Positions 1 through 7,977 of a stretch of 64,000 bases of DNA are shown here, one piece after another. Below the pieces are notes generated by a model. The model worked only from the letters and a program-made list of their open reading frames with translations, searched no databases and was not told where the DNA came from. Source of the stretch: DTU013 sp964512095. GTDB taxonomy: Bacteria; Bacillota; Clostridia; Acetivibrionales; DTU013. Position 1 is the first letter of the stretch, and each line of letters begins with the position of its first letter. The translations under genes were made by a program, and so were the position numbers. The stretch spans positions 1-64,000 of the forward strand of contig CAZEIH010000015.1 of assembly GCA_964512095.1 (NCBI GenBank), in the 5' to 3' direction.

Positions 1-1
1 T

Positions 2-49
2 GTTCCCGGTGCGCGTTTTTGCGGAAAGTGCGGTATAGCTCTAACATAA
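2..49 (+). CDS. C-terminal end of a zinc-ribbon protein (partial)
   Basis: The reading frame entering the window from the left ends at a TAA at 47-49 and encodes the tail GARFCGKCGIAL. This CxxC pattern is the usual second half of a short zinc-ribbon domain found at protein ends in Firmicutes. Only 15 residues are visible, so the rest of the protein and its function cannot be judged. The frame could still be chance, but the motif fits the family well. Confidence 0.4.
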   Translation, partial: VPGARFCGKCGIALT

Positions 50-78
50 AATCAAGGGATATCAATGCAAGCATCAAT

Positions 79-143
79 ATATTGAATCAAGATATTGAAT
101 CAAGAATCCCCCAACTTCAAATCGCTTGCGATTAAATGGGGGA
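79..143 (-). terminator. Nested hairpin after the HipA-like gene, with a 13-bp tandem duplication
   Basis: TCCCCCA (107-113) pairs with TGGGGGA (137-143) around an inner palindrome AATCGC-TT-GCGATT (120-133). Read on the minus strand it follows the stop codon of the HipA-like gene and is followed by a moderately T-rich stretch, so it may end that transcript. The G/C hairpin also resembles right-end hairpins of IS200/IS605 elements. Next to it ATATTGAATCAAG occurs twice in a row (79-91, 92-104). Confidence 0.4.
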
Positions 144-146
144 GGT

Positions 147-932
147 TCAATTGATTAGCCCTAAAATCTGCCGCACACGTTTTTGTGTGTGTCGTTCAAT
201 AGCTGCCAACCGCTTCTTCGGCCAGTTGATGGAGGTATGACGCTCAAATTTGAAGCCAATCAACCGCCTAAGCTGCTGTGCTTGGGTCTTGCCCATGACC
301 TCGGAACAGATGCGCTCAAAGGAAATATCCCCATAGGCCGGGGAACGGGTTTTTGCGTACTCGTCCAGATTGGCAATATCGTCCGGCATGGCATAATTAA
401 ACAGCGACAGCCCGTGGTCGAATAAGGGAGCGGGTGCAATTGGTGCGCCTGAGAGGTTATCCCGTAAAAGACCGAAGTTGCCAAAGTGCCGATCCTCATT
501 ATATATAACAGCATCAAATACCAGCATACTGTGTACAGCTTCTGCGAAATCCTCACCCAACTCAGCATAATAATCTAAACATGCTTGTAAGCCGCCTGAG
601 CGCACCAGCTGTCCTACGGGTACAAATGAGGTGTCAATGTTGGTGAACAGCTTGCACTTGGAGGCAAGAATACCTTTCCAGTGTTCCAGGTCATAGGAGA
701 TAGCATTCAGCCCCATGGCTTGGGCGATCTGACAGGCGTAGAACTCGCTGTACGGCTCGTTTACGGCATTGGCTGCGCCGGTGGTTCCGCCCTTATACAG
801 ATGGATTTCACCGTTCTCCAGCCGGTGCCAAGCCTTGGGCAACATACCACCTGTGGTTAATTCGGGAGAAATGGTAAAGGCCCAGTTATACCAGAGGATA
901 TGACGCTGCTTAGGACTTTCACCTGTTAGCAT
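147..932 (-). CDS. HipA-like kinase-domain protein, possibly N-terminally shortened
   Basis: This 261-residue protein shows the catalytic core of HipA-type kinases. A catalytic loop NEDRHFGNFG lies at residues 145-154 and an activation-loop FDHG at 171-174, and a glycine-rich KGGTTG sits near 47-52. HipA-family kinases phosphorylate protein targets (GltX in the E. coli toxin) and often pair with an HTH antitoxin. Here no HTH gene is next to it inside the window. Many relatives carry about 50-100 more residues at the N-terminus; an in-frame TGA lies four codons before this ATG, so the gene either has a genuine short start or lost its 5' part. The gene is visibly richer in G+C than its neighbours to the right, suggesting horizontal origin. 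Whether it is a toxin or a lone kinase is not decidable here. Confidence 0.7.
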   Translation of the reverse strand: MLTGESPKQRHILWYNWAFTISPELTTGGMLPKAWHRLENGEIHLYKGGTTGAANAVNEPYSEFYACQIAQAMGLNAISYDLEHWKGILASKCKLFTNIDTSFVPVGQLVRSGGLQACLDYYAELGEDFAEAVHSMLVFDAVIYNEDRHFGNFGLLRDNLSGAPIAPAPLFDHGLSLFNYAMPDDIANLDEYAKTRSPAYGDISFERICSEVMGKTQAQQLRRLIGFKFERHTSINWPKKRLAAIERHTQKRVRQILGLIN

Positions 933-1209
933 TTTCCAGCTTCACTGGACCCACTTACACTATCAAAACCCTGCCACAGAAAACCGTCCGTTGCATGAAA
1001 CATGATTTTTCCGATATAAAACATAATTTTGGAGGTTAGCGTTATTTTTCATAGAACTATTCTATTTTCCCTCAAGGGGTATTCAAATTCACCCGTGAGC
1101 CGAGAATGCCGGAGAAGCCCCATAACGCGGAAAAAGCCTGCAGTGTCAAGGATTTTGCATACCCCTACGGGGAAATTCCTTTGTACTACAGGCTTTCTTG
1201 ATAGGAATA
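933..1209. other. Intergenic stretch with a long-looped inverted repeat, no gene seen
   Basis: No convincing reading frame is present. AAAGCCTG at 1133-1140 pairs with CAGGCTTT at 1189-1196, enclosing a second small palindrome CCCCTACGGGG. The structure lies downstream of tRNA-Pro and could be a terminator or the remains of a mobile-element junction. Confidence 0.35.
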
Positions 1210-1252
1210 ATAAAAGATTTGACCGAAGCATCGTATCAATGCTTCAGTCAAT
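1210..1252 (-). terminator. Rho-independent terminator of tRNA-Pro
   Basis: On the minus strand, TTGACTGAAGCAT and ATGCTTCGGTCAA form a stem of about 13 bp with one wobble and a 7-nt loop, followed by AATCTTTTATT. It starts a few bases beyond the encoded CCA of tRNA-Pro. Confidence 0.75.
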
Positions 1253-1255
1253 GTT

Positions 1256-1331
1256 TGGTCGGAGTGGCGGGATTTGAACCCACGGCCTCTTGGTCCCGAA
1301 CCAAGCACGCTACCATCTGCGCTACACCCCG
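1256..1331 (-). tRNA. tRNA-Pro (anticodon CGG)
   Basis: The 76-nt minus-strand sequence folds into a full cloverleaf. The acceptor stem CGGGGTG pairs with CACTCCG, the anticodon loop TTCGGGA reads CGG, the T loop is GTTCAAATC, and CCA is encoded at the 3' end. It decodes the proline codon CCG. A consensus promoter lies upstream and a strong hairpin terminator downstream, so it is a single-gene unit. Its 3' end faces the accessory-looking segment at 1-1255, a common arrangement for integrated elements. Confidence 0.95.
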
Positions 1332-1359
1332 ATATGCGCTCTTGAAATTGCGCTTTATT

Positions 1360-1388
1360 ATTTTAACACCAAAAAGGGTTTATTGCAA
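1360..1388 (-). promoter_or_regulatory. Sigma-A promoter of tRNA-Pro
   Basis: On the minus strand TTGCAA (1388-1383), a 17-bp spacer and TAAAAT (1365-1360) form a vegetative promoter 29 nt before the mature tRNA 5' end. Confidence 0.7.
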
Positions 1389-1450
1389 TGGCGAAATTGC
1401 AACTTTGGGTCTTATGTAAATGAGTATTAATTATAACGAAGCGATATATG

Positions 1451-1498
1451 TCCCCCACCTCTATAGGCGGCGGGTACCGATTCGCCTTTCAGGCGGTG
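1451..1498 (+). repeat. Solo hairpin resembling an IS200/IS605 right end
   Basis: CCCCCACCTCTATAGGCGGCG forms a stem-loop that matches the hairpin after the tnpB remnant at 31167 in length and in its CTCTATAGG-type loop. A second smaller hairpin (CGCCTTTCAGGCGG) follows. No transposase gene is nearby, so this is probably a solo end left by excision or decay. Confidence 0.4.
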
Positions 1499-1577
1499 AG
1501 CATATCTCCCGCCTCGTTGAAACACTGCTGAGGCAAGAAAAATTTTCTACAAACGAAAAACTTTCTTTGAACCGAAG

Positions 1578-1586
1578 TGTTATAAT
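1578..1586 (+). promoter_or_regulatory. Extended -10 element before pdxA
   Basis: TGTTATAAT is an extended -10 (TG-n-TATAAT) about 50 nt before the pdxA start. No good -35 box is seen, which is usual for extended -10 promoters. Confidence 0.55.
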
Positions 1587-1635
1587 AGTCAGATAGAGTG
1601 TGAAAAAATTAACTGATAATTGAGGTGAAAAGTTT

Positions 1636-2637
1636 ATGAACAGACCGATAATTGGCATACCCATGGGAGATCCTGCTGGGATTGGACCGGAAATCATATT
1701 GAAGGCATTTCAGACAAAAAACCTTTTTAGTGAGTGCAGGCCGCTGGTCATAGGCAGTCTGGCGGTACTTGAAAAAATGGAGCGGCTGATTGGCACAGGC
1801 TGCCATTTCAATATAGTAAATGAACCGGAAGACGGGCAATACAAGCACGGTACGATAGATTTAATCGACTTGGGAAATGTTGATGTTAGCAGGCTACAGC
1901 TCGGCGTAGTGCAGGCTCAAGCAGGGCGTGCGGCCTATGAATACATAGAAGCTTCTTCGAAGCTAGCCATGACCAGAAAAATCACTGCCATAGCCACCAC
2001 TCCAATAAACAAGGAGGCAATAAAGGCTGCAGGCGTTGCCCAGACAGGCCATACTGAAATACTTGCCGACCTTACAGGCACCCATGATCCTTTGACGATG
2101 TTCAATGTGCGCACACTTAGGGTGTTTTTTCTTTCTAGACATGTATCTCTCAGAAAATCCTGCGATATGGTGACTAAGGATCGTCTGGCAGATTATATAA
2201 GAAGGTGCTGCAAAGCTCTGGAGATGCTTGGAATGCCTTCTTCAACGCTGGCAGTGGCAGGCCTCAATCCTCACAATGGAGAGCATGGCCTTTTTGGAGA
2301 TGAGGAAGGCAGGGAAATAGAGCCCGCGATAAATGAGGCGGCAGCTCAGGGTATACCTGTAGTAGGGCCGGTACCTGCCGATTCAGTATTCCATCAGGCA
2401 CTCCACGGCAAATATGGCGCTGTCTTATCCCTTTATCATGACCAGGGGCATATAGCCACTAAGACACTGGATTTTGAAAGGACTATCTCCCTTACTTTAG
2501 GGATGCCATACTTAAGAACATCAGTGGATCATGGTACGGCCTTTGATATTGCAGGGAAAGGCATTGCAGGGGCTGTTAGTATGGAAGAGGCAATTAGGTT
2601 GGCAGCATTGTATGGGCCTGGGTATAAAGCAGTTTAG
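1636..2637 (+). CDS. pdxA: 4-hydroxythreonine-4-phosphate dehydrogenase family (PdxA/PdxA2)
   Basis: The 333-residue protein matches PdxA in length and in its signatures: the N-terminal GIPMGDPAGIGPE, a metal-binding TGHTE near residue 140, HDQGHIATK near 275 and SVDHGTAFDIAGKG near 300. PdxA oxidises 4-hydroxythreonine 4-phosphate with NAD during pyridoxal phosphate synthesis. Firmicutes that make PLP with PdxS/PdxT usually hold PdxA2 instead, which acts on D-threonate or D-erythronate 4-phosphate. No pdxJ or sugar-acid kinase is next door, so the substrate cannot be fixed from context. The ATG follows the ribosome site GAGGTG with good spacing. It appears to be transcribed alone from the extended -10 at 1578. 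Confidence 0.9.
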   Translation: MNRPIIGIPMGDPAGIGPEIILKAFQTKNLFSECRPLVIGSLAVLEKMERLIGTGCHFNIVNEPEDGQYKHGTIDLIDLGNVDVSRLQLGVVQAQAGRAAYEYIEASSKLAMTRKITAIATTPINKEAIKAAGVAQTGHTEILADLTGTHDPLTMFNVRTLRVFFLSRHVSLRKSCDMVTKDRLADYIRRCCKALEMLGMPSSTLAVAGLNPHNGEHGLFGDEEGREIEPAINEAAAQGIPVVGPVPADSVFHQALHGKYGAVLSLYHDQGHIATKTLDFERTISLTLGMPYLRTSVDHGTAFDIAGKGIAGAVSMEEAIRLAALYGPGYKAV

Positions 2638-2734
2638 GTGATTTACTGAGTTGCTAAATACTGCTTATTTGGGTATGCTATTGTGTGAAGAAGACTATGG
2701 AACTTTTTAATAAACAACAAATATCAACGACTCA

Positions 2735-2761
2735 ACTACCATACGAAGAAGCTATGGTAGT
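2735..2761 (+). promoter_or_regulatory. Hairpin in the leader of the radical SAM gene
   Basis: ACTACCAT and ATGGTAGT form a perfect 8-bp stem with an 11-nt loop about 25 nt before the GTG start. It lacks a U tract, so it is not a standard terminator and its role is unknown. Confidence 0.3.
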
Positions 2762-2785
2762 AAAGCCGTTTTATGGAGGTTTTAA

Positions 2786-5563
2786 GTGCCGGTAATAATT
2801 AGAGACGATATACTACAGAGTGTCGAAAAGCCTGCCAGATATACGGGCGGTGAGCTTAACAGCGTAACAAAGGATCCAACAAAGGTTAACATAAGATTTG
2901 CCTTCTGCTTCCCCGATGTTTATGAAGTGGGAATGTCACACCTAGGGATGAAGATACTGTACAGTCAGCTCAATGAGCGGGAGGATACATACTGTGAAAG
3001 GGTCTTTGCGCCATGGACTGATATGGAGGCGAGGATGCGAGAAAACGGGATACCCCTTTTTTCCTTAGAAACCCACGACTCTGTCGGCGATTTTGATTTA
3101 GTTGGCTTTACCCTGCAGTATGAGATGAGCTATACAAATATACTAAATATGCTTGATTTAGCTGGGATACCTCTACAACGAACCGAAAGGGAGGATGGAC
3201 ACCCCTTTGTTTGTGCCGGAGGCCCCTGTGCCTACAATCCGGAACCCCTTGCGGATTTTGTGGATTTTTTCATGCTTGGAGAAGGCGAAGAAATCATAAA
3301 TGAAGTAATGGATGTGTACGGAGAGTGGAAAAAGGAAGACGCGACAAGAGAAGAATTCCTAAGTAGAATAGTTAATATTGAAGGGATCTATGTCCCAGCC
3401 TTTTATGAGGCCAGATATAAGGATGATGGTAGCCTCGAATCCGTCGCACCCCTGAAGAACTCATATCCTGTGAAAATCAAAAAGAGAATCATTAAGGATA
3501 TGGATAGCATATATTTCCCTGAAAAGGTCATCGTGCCATACATAAGCATTGTACACGACAGGATAATGCTAGAGCTGTTCCGGGGCTGTACCAGAGGCTG
3601 CAGGTTCTGTCAGGCGGGGTATGTATACAGACCGGTGAGGGAGCGGACTCCCGAAAGACTTACAGGGTTGGCAAAGAGGCTTCAGGAAAGCACCGGATAT
3701 GAGGAAATATCCCTGACTTCTCTTAGCACAAGTGATTATTCAGGTCTTCCGGAGCTGACAGCTGAACTTATAGAAGAAATGGAGCCTAAAAAGGTTAATC
3801 TTGCACTGCCTTCTCTTCGAATAGACTCATTTTCATTGGATTTGATGGAGAAGGTTCAGAAGGTGAGAAAGAGCGGCCTAACCTTTGCGCCGGAGGCCGG
3901 TACCCAGAGGCTTAGAGATATAATCAACAAGGGAGTCACTGAGGAGGATTTGCTCAATTCTGTGGGAATGGCATTTAGAGGTGGCTGGAACGGCGTTAAG
4001 CTATATTTCATGATAGGACTGCCTCTTGAGACCATGGAGGATGTTGAGGGCATTGCTAAGCTAGGCAAAATGGTGGCGGATGAATATTTTAAGGTTCCAA
4101 AAGAACAAAGGAACAGGGGCCTTGAGGTTACTATAAGCACATCTTCATTTGTACCTAAGCCTTTTACGCCATTTCAATGGGAAGCTCAAGATGCCATTGG
4201 CACATTGAGAGACAAACAGAAATTCCTAAAAGATAAAATAAGGGACAGGCATTTGAAATATAACTGGCATGATCCAGAACTGAGTCTTATGGAAGCGGTT
4301 TTTGCAAGGGGTGATAGGCGGGTCGGAGGTGTACTTGCCAGAGCGTGGGAGCTGGGATGCAGATTCGACAGCTGGAGTGAGCATTTCAGGTATAATGAGT
4401 GGATGCAGGCTTTCAGTGACTGTGGAATTGACCCTGCTTTTTATGCCAACAGAAAAAGAGACATTGATGAAGTGTTCCCATGGGATCATATTGATGTAGG
4501 AGTTTCAAAGAAACACCTGATACGAGAGAAGCAACGGGCTGAGAAGGGTGAGGTTACTCCTAACTGCATGACCTCTTGCGTAGGCTGTGGTGCGTCTGTA
4601 TTTGGCCAGGGAATCTGCTCAGAGTATGCAGATGTAGATAAAGTGGCGCAAAAGGATAGCTTGGCCAGAGCAGATAGCGCTAGTGGGTCGAGTAGCTGGG
4701 TTGATTCAAATAGTCCTGACAAATCTGCAGATACGGGAACTTTGGGTAGTTCAAATAGCCCGGATAGTTCAAATAGCCTGGATTGCTCAAACAGAAAGGT
4801 TGTAGAAGAGATAAGTCCCCATGTTTTAATTCGAACAAGATTTTCAAGAGGGGAAGCGGTGAAGTTTATTTCACATCTAGATTTGATGAAGGTATTTGAA
4901 CGCGGAGTTAGGCGGTCGGGACTTCCTATTGCATATTCAAAGGGCTTCAACCCTCATCCGCAAATGGTTTTTGGGCTTCCCTTATCGGTGGGGATGACAA
5001 GTGATTGTGAGTATGCGGATTTTGAAATGGCAGGAAAAATCGAGCCTGAAGTGTTTATGCAAAAGCTTAATGCTTCTTTGCCTGAGGGTATTAGGGTAAC
5101 AGCTGCTTCTGTTATTAATTCTAAAAAGAATATTATGGCTTCCATAAGAAGTGCGGATTATATGTTACAAATATTTATTGAGGGACAGCTTACTTTGGAA
5201 AAAGCCGCAGAGGGTCTAAGGGATATGATGAAATGCGAGAGTATCAAGGTTGAAAAGACATCAATGGGGAAAGGTGGCAGGAAGGTTTTCAAGGAGATAG
5301 AAATCAGACCGATGATACTGGATGTGAAGATTGAATCATTAGAAGTGTCGCCGCCAGGATATGAAGGATTTGAATCGGCATTTTTAATTAAGGCGGCATT
5401 TAAGGCCGGGAGCGAGGCTAACCTCAGACCTGATTTGTTCCTTAAGGCTCTGACACACCAGTTGAGCGTATCAGCAGCAGCTGTTAGGTTGCACCGAAGT
5501 GCACTGTATACAGAGGTTGACGGACACAGAGCAGATCCATTGGATACGATGTATCTAACGTAA
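2786..5563 (+). CDS. Two-domain radical SAM protein (TIGR03960-like) fused to DUF2344
   Basis: The 925-residue protein starts at GTG 2786 behind GGAGGT. Residues 1-250 resemble a B12-binding-like fold. The radical SAM cluster motif CTRGCRFC has its cysteines near 268, 272 and 275, and the AdoMet domain runs to about 590. A Cys-rich stretch (CMTSCVGCGASVFGQGIC) follows, then a repetitive Ser/Asn/Asp linker at about 630-671, and a DUF2344 domain from about 676 to the end. In Firmicutes this protein is nearly always upstream of the RNase G-like gene and rplU, as here, which suggests a role in RNA or ribosome modification. Its substrate is not known to me. The linker is unusually long and holds an 18-bp tandem duplication. 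Fusion of the two domains in one frame is normal for part of the family. Confidence 0.85.
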   Translation: MPVIIRDDILQSVEKPARYTGGELNSVTKDPTKVNIRFAFCFPDVYEVGMSHLGMKILYSQLNEREDTYCERVFAPWTDMEARMRENGIPLFSLETHDSVGDFDLVGFTLQYEMSYTNILNMLDLAGIPLQRTEREDGHPFVCAGGPCAYNPEPLADFVDFFMLGEGEEIINEVMDVYGEWKKEDATREEFLSRIVNIEGIYVPAFYEARYKDDGSLESVAPLKNSYPVKIKKRIIKDMDSIYFPEKVIVPYISIVHDRIMLELFRGCTRGCRFCQAGYVYRPVRERTPERLTGLAKRLQESTGYEEISLTSLSTSDYSGLPELTAELIEEMEPKKVNLALPSLRIDSFSLDLMEKVQKVRKSGLTFAPEAGTQRLRDIINKGVTEEDLLNSVGMAFRGGWNGVKLYFMIGLPLETMEDVEGIAKLGKMVADEYFKVPKEQRNRGLEVTISTSSFVPKPFTPFQWEAQDAIGTLRDKQKFLKDKIRDRHLKYNWHDPELSLMEAVFARGDRRVGGVLARAWELGCRFDSWSEHFRYNEWMQAFSDCGIDPAFYANRKRDIDEVFPWDHIDVGVSKKHLIREKQRAEKGEVTPNCMTSCVGCGASVFGQGICSEYADVDKVAQKDSLARADSASGSSSWVDSNSPDKSADTGTLGSSNSPDSSNSLDCSNRKVVEEISPHVLIRTRFSRGEAVKFISHLDLMKVFERGVRRSGLPIAYSKGFNPHPQMVFGLPLSVGMTSDCEYADFEMAGKIEPEVFMQKLNASLPEGIRVTAASVINSKKNIMASIRSADYMLQIFIEGQLTLEKAAEGLRDMMKCESIKVEKTSMGKGGRKVFKEIEIRPMILDVKIESLEVSPPGYEGFESAFLIKAAFKAGSEANLRPDLFLKALTHQLSVSAAAVRLHRSALYTEVDGHRADPLDTMYLT
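4748..4783 (+). repeat. 18-bp in-frame tandem repeat in the radical SAM/DUF2344 linker
   Basis: AGTTCAAATAGCCCGGAT at 4748-4765 is repeated with one change at 4766-4783, and degenerate copies flank it. The encoded unit is SSNSPD/SSNSLD. It lies exactly between the two conserved domains. Confidence 0.8.
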
Positions 5564-5586
5564 ATTTTTCGATTAGAGGTGTTGAT

Positions 5587-6861
5587 TTGAGCAAGCAATT
5601 GATTGTAGACATTGGAGCCCGTGGAAATAGAGTCGCACTCCTTGAAGATGACGATTTGGCTGAGATATATATTGAAAAACCTGGGACAGAAAGAATGGTG
5701 GGCAATATATATAGGGGAAAGATTAGTTGTGTTTTGCCCGGAATGCAGGCGGCTTTTGTTGATATAGGCTACGAAAGGAATGCCTTTCTCTATGCTGGAG
5801 ATATATTAGCAAAAAAAACATACGGTGATGATGACGAAGAGGCTGATGAGAAGAGCTATAACATTAATGAATTAATAAGCATGGGACAGGAGCTGACTGT
5901 TCAGGTCATAAAGGAGCCAATAGGTTCAAAGGGTCCAAGGGTCACAACAAACATCACTCTGCCAGGCAGACATTTGGTTTTACTGCCTAATGCTGATTAT
6001 ACAGGCGTATCCAGAAGGATAGAGGATGAAGGCGAACGGGCTAAACTGAAAAAGATAGCTGATAACCTGAAGCAAAAGGGAATGGGGCTTATTGTCAGGA
6101 CTGCTTCGGAGGGTATGGAGGAAGAGAACTTTACAGATGACATGGATTTCCTTCTTAAGCTGTGGGATAGCATAAAGGAGAAGGAGAGCCGTGGGCCGGT
6201 CCCTCGTTGTATGCATAAGGATCTGTGCCTTGTATATAGGATGGTGCGGGATTTTTTCACAAAGGATATCGATAAGCTTGTTATAAACGATATAGACCAG
6301 TATGAAAAGGTGCTGGAGCTGGTGGAAGTTGTTTCACCCGAGTTGAAGCGAAGAGTCGAGTATTATTCGAAGGACTATGAAATATATGAGTATTATCAGC
6401 TTGAGTCTAAGATTGCCAGAGCATTGTCGAGAAAGGTATGGTTGAAATGCGGCGGCTATCTGGTCATCGATAGGACTGAAGCCCTTACAGTTATAGATGT
6501 TAATACAGGGAAATATGTTGGTGGAAGTAGCCTTGAGGACACAGTGCTTAAAACAAATATTGATGCGTCAGAGGAGATAGCCAAGCAGTTGAGGCTGCGG
6601 GATATTGGAGGCATTATTATTATAGACTTCATAGATATGAATAAGCAGGAGCATCAGCAAAGTGTGATCGATTCGCTAAAGCAGGCTCTAAAAAGAGACA
6701 GAACCAAGACAACAGTAGTAGGTATGACTGGCCTTGGACTGATTGAGATGACAAGGAAAAAGGTGAGACAGGATTTGTCGACAGTTTTACATATTGACTG
6801 TCCTTGCTGTGATGGTACAGGGAAGGTAGCTGAAAAGAAGGTTAAAAATAATTGTCATTGA
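5587..6861 (+). CDS. rng: Ribonuclease E/G family endoribonuclease
   Basis: This 424-residue protein has an S1-like domain (about residues 35-125, with GNIYRGKISCVLPGMQAAFVD) and the catalytic DNase I-like domain. The latter carries the diagnostic VIDVNTGKYVGG near 305 and IIIIDFIDM near 345. A zinc-link CPCCDGTG lies near 409, just before the end. RNase G/E cleaves AU-rich single-stranded RNA and matures rRNA 5' ends. Here the protein stops right after the zinc link, so it lacks the short C-terminal tail of E. coli RNase G (489 aa). The start is TTG 5587 behind GAGGTG, 23 bp after the radical SAM gene, so the two are probably cotranscribed. Confidence 0.92.
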   Translation: MSKQLIVDIGARGNRVALLEDDDLAEIYIEKPGTERMVGNIYRGKISCVLPGMQAAFVDIGYERNAFLYAGDILAKKTYGDDDEEADEKSYNINELISMGQELTVQVIKEPIGSKGPRVTTNITLPGRHLVLLPNADYTGVSRRIEDEGERAKLKKIADNLKQKGMGLIVRTASEGMEEENFTDDMDFLLKLWDSIKEKESRGPVPRCMHKDLCLVYRMVRDFFTKDIDKLVINDIDQYEKVLELVEVVSPELKRRVEYYSKDYEIYEYYQLESKIARALSRKVWLKCGGYLVIDRTEALTVIDVNTGKYVGGSSLEDTVLKTNIDASEEIAKQLRLRDIGGIIIIDFIDMNKQEHQQSVIDSLKQALKRDRTKTTVVGMTGLGLIEMTRKKVRQDLSTVLHIDCPCCDGTGKVAEKKVKNNCH

Positions 6862-6887
6862 CATTATGCTACACCATGTGTTAGAAT
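6858..6887 (+). promoter_or_regulatory. Sigma-A promoter of the rplU-prp-rpmA operon
   Basis: TTGACA (6858-6863), an 18-bp spacer and TAGAAT (6882-6887) overlap the 3' end of rng. It gives a leader of about 90 nt for rplU. Confidence 0.75.
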
Positions 6888-6889
6888 GT

Positions 6890-6975
6890 TTCGGTAACCG
6901 CTCGGCCAAGGCTTTAAAATGCTGATTTAGTTGAAATGGCTGCCTTAATGGTCCGGCGAGTCTGTTAGCAGGAGG
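6890..6975 (+). promoter_or_regulatory. Probable L21 leader RNA
   Basis: A roughly 85-nt leader lies between the promoter and the rplU ribosome site, at the position where Firmicutes carry the conserved L21 leader, which is thought to bind L21 and autoregulate the operon. It contains paired G/C-rich segments (CCGCTCGGCC and GGTCCGGCG). I identify it by position and general structure; a covariance search with the Rfam L21_leader model would decide. Confidence 0.55.
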
Positions 6976-6983
6976 TATATACC

Positions 6984-7295
6984 ATGTACGCAGTAATTGA
7001 GACAGGTGGGAAGCAGTACAAGGTACAAGAGGGCGATGTAGTTTTCGTAGAGAAGCTTGATGCTGAAGACGGCGCTACTGTCACATTTGACAAGGTCCTA
7101 GCTGTATCCAACGAGGGCAATGTTACTTTCGGAAAGCCGTTAGTAGACAATGCAAGTGTATCTGCTAAAGTACTTGGACAGGGTAAGAACAAAAAAATTA
7201 TTGTTTTCAAGTACAAGCCCAAAAAGGGCTACAGGAGAAAAGCAGGACATAGACAGCCTTTCACTAAGCTACAAATCGAAAAGATTAGTGTTTAA
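6984..7295 (+). CDS. rplU: 50S ribosomal protein L21
   Basis: At 103 residues it has the normal L21 length. It begins MYAVIETGGKQYKV and ends with the conserved basic block KPKKGYRRKAGHRQPFT, which contacts 23S rRNA. The ATG at 6984 is preceded by AGGAGG. It is followed after 2 bp by prp and then rpmA, the standard Firmicutes operon order. Transcription starts from the TTGACA/TAGAAT promoter inside the end of rng, with a probable autoregulatory leader. Confidence 0.98.
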   Translation: MYAVIETGGKQYKVQEGDVVFVEKLDAEDGATVTFDKVLAVSNEGNVTFGKPLVDNASVSAKVLGQGKNKKIIVFKYKPKKGYRRKAGHRQPFTKLQIEKISV

Positions 7296-7297
7296 TA

Positions 7298-7630
7298 ATG
7301 ATAAGGGTTGTTATTTCAAGAGATTTGACAGGTTCTATCAATAGTATGAGAATCGATGGACATTCAGGCTATGCGGAGGAAGGGGCAGATATTATTTGCT
7401 CAGCAGTTTCGGTGACAGCATACACGGCAGCCGGCGCACTAGAAGAGCTAGCAGGACTGAAGGGTTGTTACACGGAAAACAGTGGTCATATGACCATACG
7501 TTTGCCCGAAGGGATGGATGTCCAGCAGGCGGAAGTTGCAAAGATTGTAATGGAAACCACGGCGATAGGATTTAAACAGATAGAACTTGCGTATTGTAAG
7601 TATGTTTCGGTAATGGATAGGGAGGTGTAA
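7298..7630 (+). CDS. prp: Ribosomal-processing cysteine protease Prp
   Basis: This 110-residue protein of the YsxB/Prp family lies between rplU and rpmA, as in Bacillus and Staphylococcus. The catalytic pair is visible as His in DGHSGYAEEG (about residue 22) and Cys in DIICSAVS (about 34). Prp removes the N-terminal extension of L27 before the protein enters the 50S subunit. The substrate encoded by the next gene carries that extension, so enzyme and target are both present. The gene starts 2 bp after rplU and ends 4 bp before rpmA, showing tight coupling. Confidence 0.93.
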   Translation: MIRVVISRDLTGSINSMRIDGHSGYAEEGADIICSAVSVTAYTAAGALEELAGLKGCYTENSGHMTIRLPEGMDVQQAEVAKIVMETTAIGFKQIELAYCKYVSVMDREV

Positions 7631-7634
7631 TCCA

Positions 7635-7913
7635 ATGATTAAAATTAATCTACAGCTGTTTGCTCACAAGAAGGGCGTCGGCAGTTCAAGGAACGGTCGA
7701 GACAGTGCAGCTCAGAGACTTGGTGTCAAGAGGGCTGATGGACAGTTTGTTCTGGCTGGTAACATCCTGGTTAGACAGAGGGGTACTAAGATTCACCCTG
7801 GAGATAATGTCGGAAAAGGCAAGGATGACACCCTTTTTGCTCTGAAAGATGGAAAGGTTCAGTTTGGAAGAATGGGCAAGGACAGAAAGCAAGTAAGTAT
7901 AGTTACAATGTAA
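7635..7913 (+). CDS. rpmA: 50S ribosomal protein L27 with cleavable N-terminal extension
   Basis: The 92-residue protein begins MIKINLQLFAHKKGVGSS. The part up to LQLFA is the Firmicutes-specific extension removed by Prp at the F-A-type site, so the mature protein starts at AHKKG and reaches toward the peptidyl transferase centre. The body (RNGRDSAAQRLGVKR, ILVRQRGTKIHPG) is typical L27. It is the last gene of the rplU-prp-rpmA unit and is followed immediately by a strong terminator. GGAGGTG at 7620-7626 serves as ribosome site. Confidence 0.98.
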   Translation: MIKINLQLFAHKKGVGSSRNGRDSAAQRLGVKRADGQFVLAGNILVRQRGTKIHPGDNVGKGKDDTLFALKDGKVQFGRMGKDRKQVSIVTM

Positions 7914-7924
7914 TAAGCAAAAAA

Positions 7925-7956
7925 TAAGTCCCGGCACATAAAGGCCGGGACTTTTT
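7925..7956 (+). terminator. Terminator of the rplU-prp-rpmA operon
   Basis: AAGTCCCGGC and GCCGGGACTT form a G/C-rich stem around a short loop, followed by a run of Ts, just before the obg ribosome site. Obg may be expressed by partial read-through or from an internal promoter. Confidence 0.9.
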
Positions 7957-7977
7957 GCATATGGAGGTATTACAGAA

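Noticed and set aside
1029..1419. Plus-strand frames across the tRNA-Pro gene
   Set aside because: They overlap the tRNA and its terminator and have no ribosome site.
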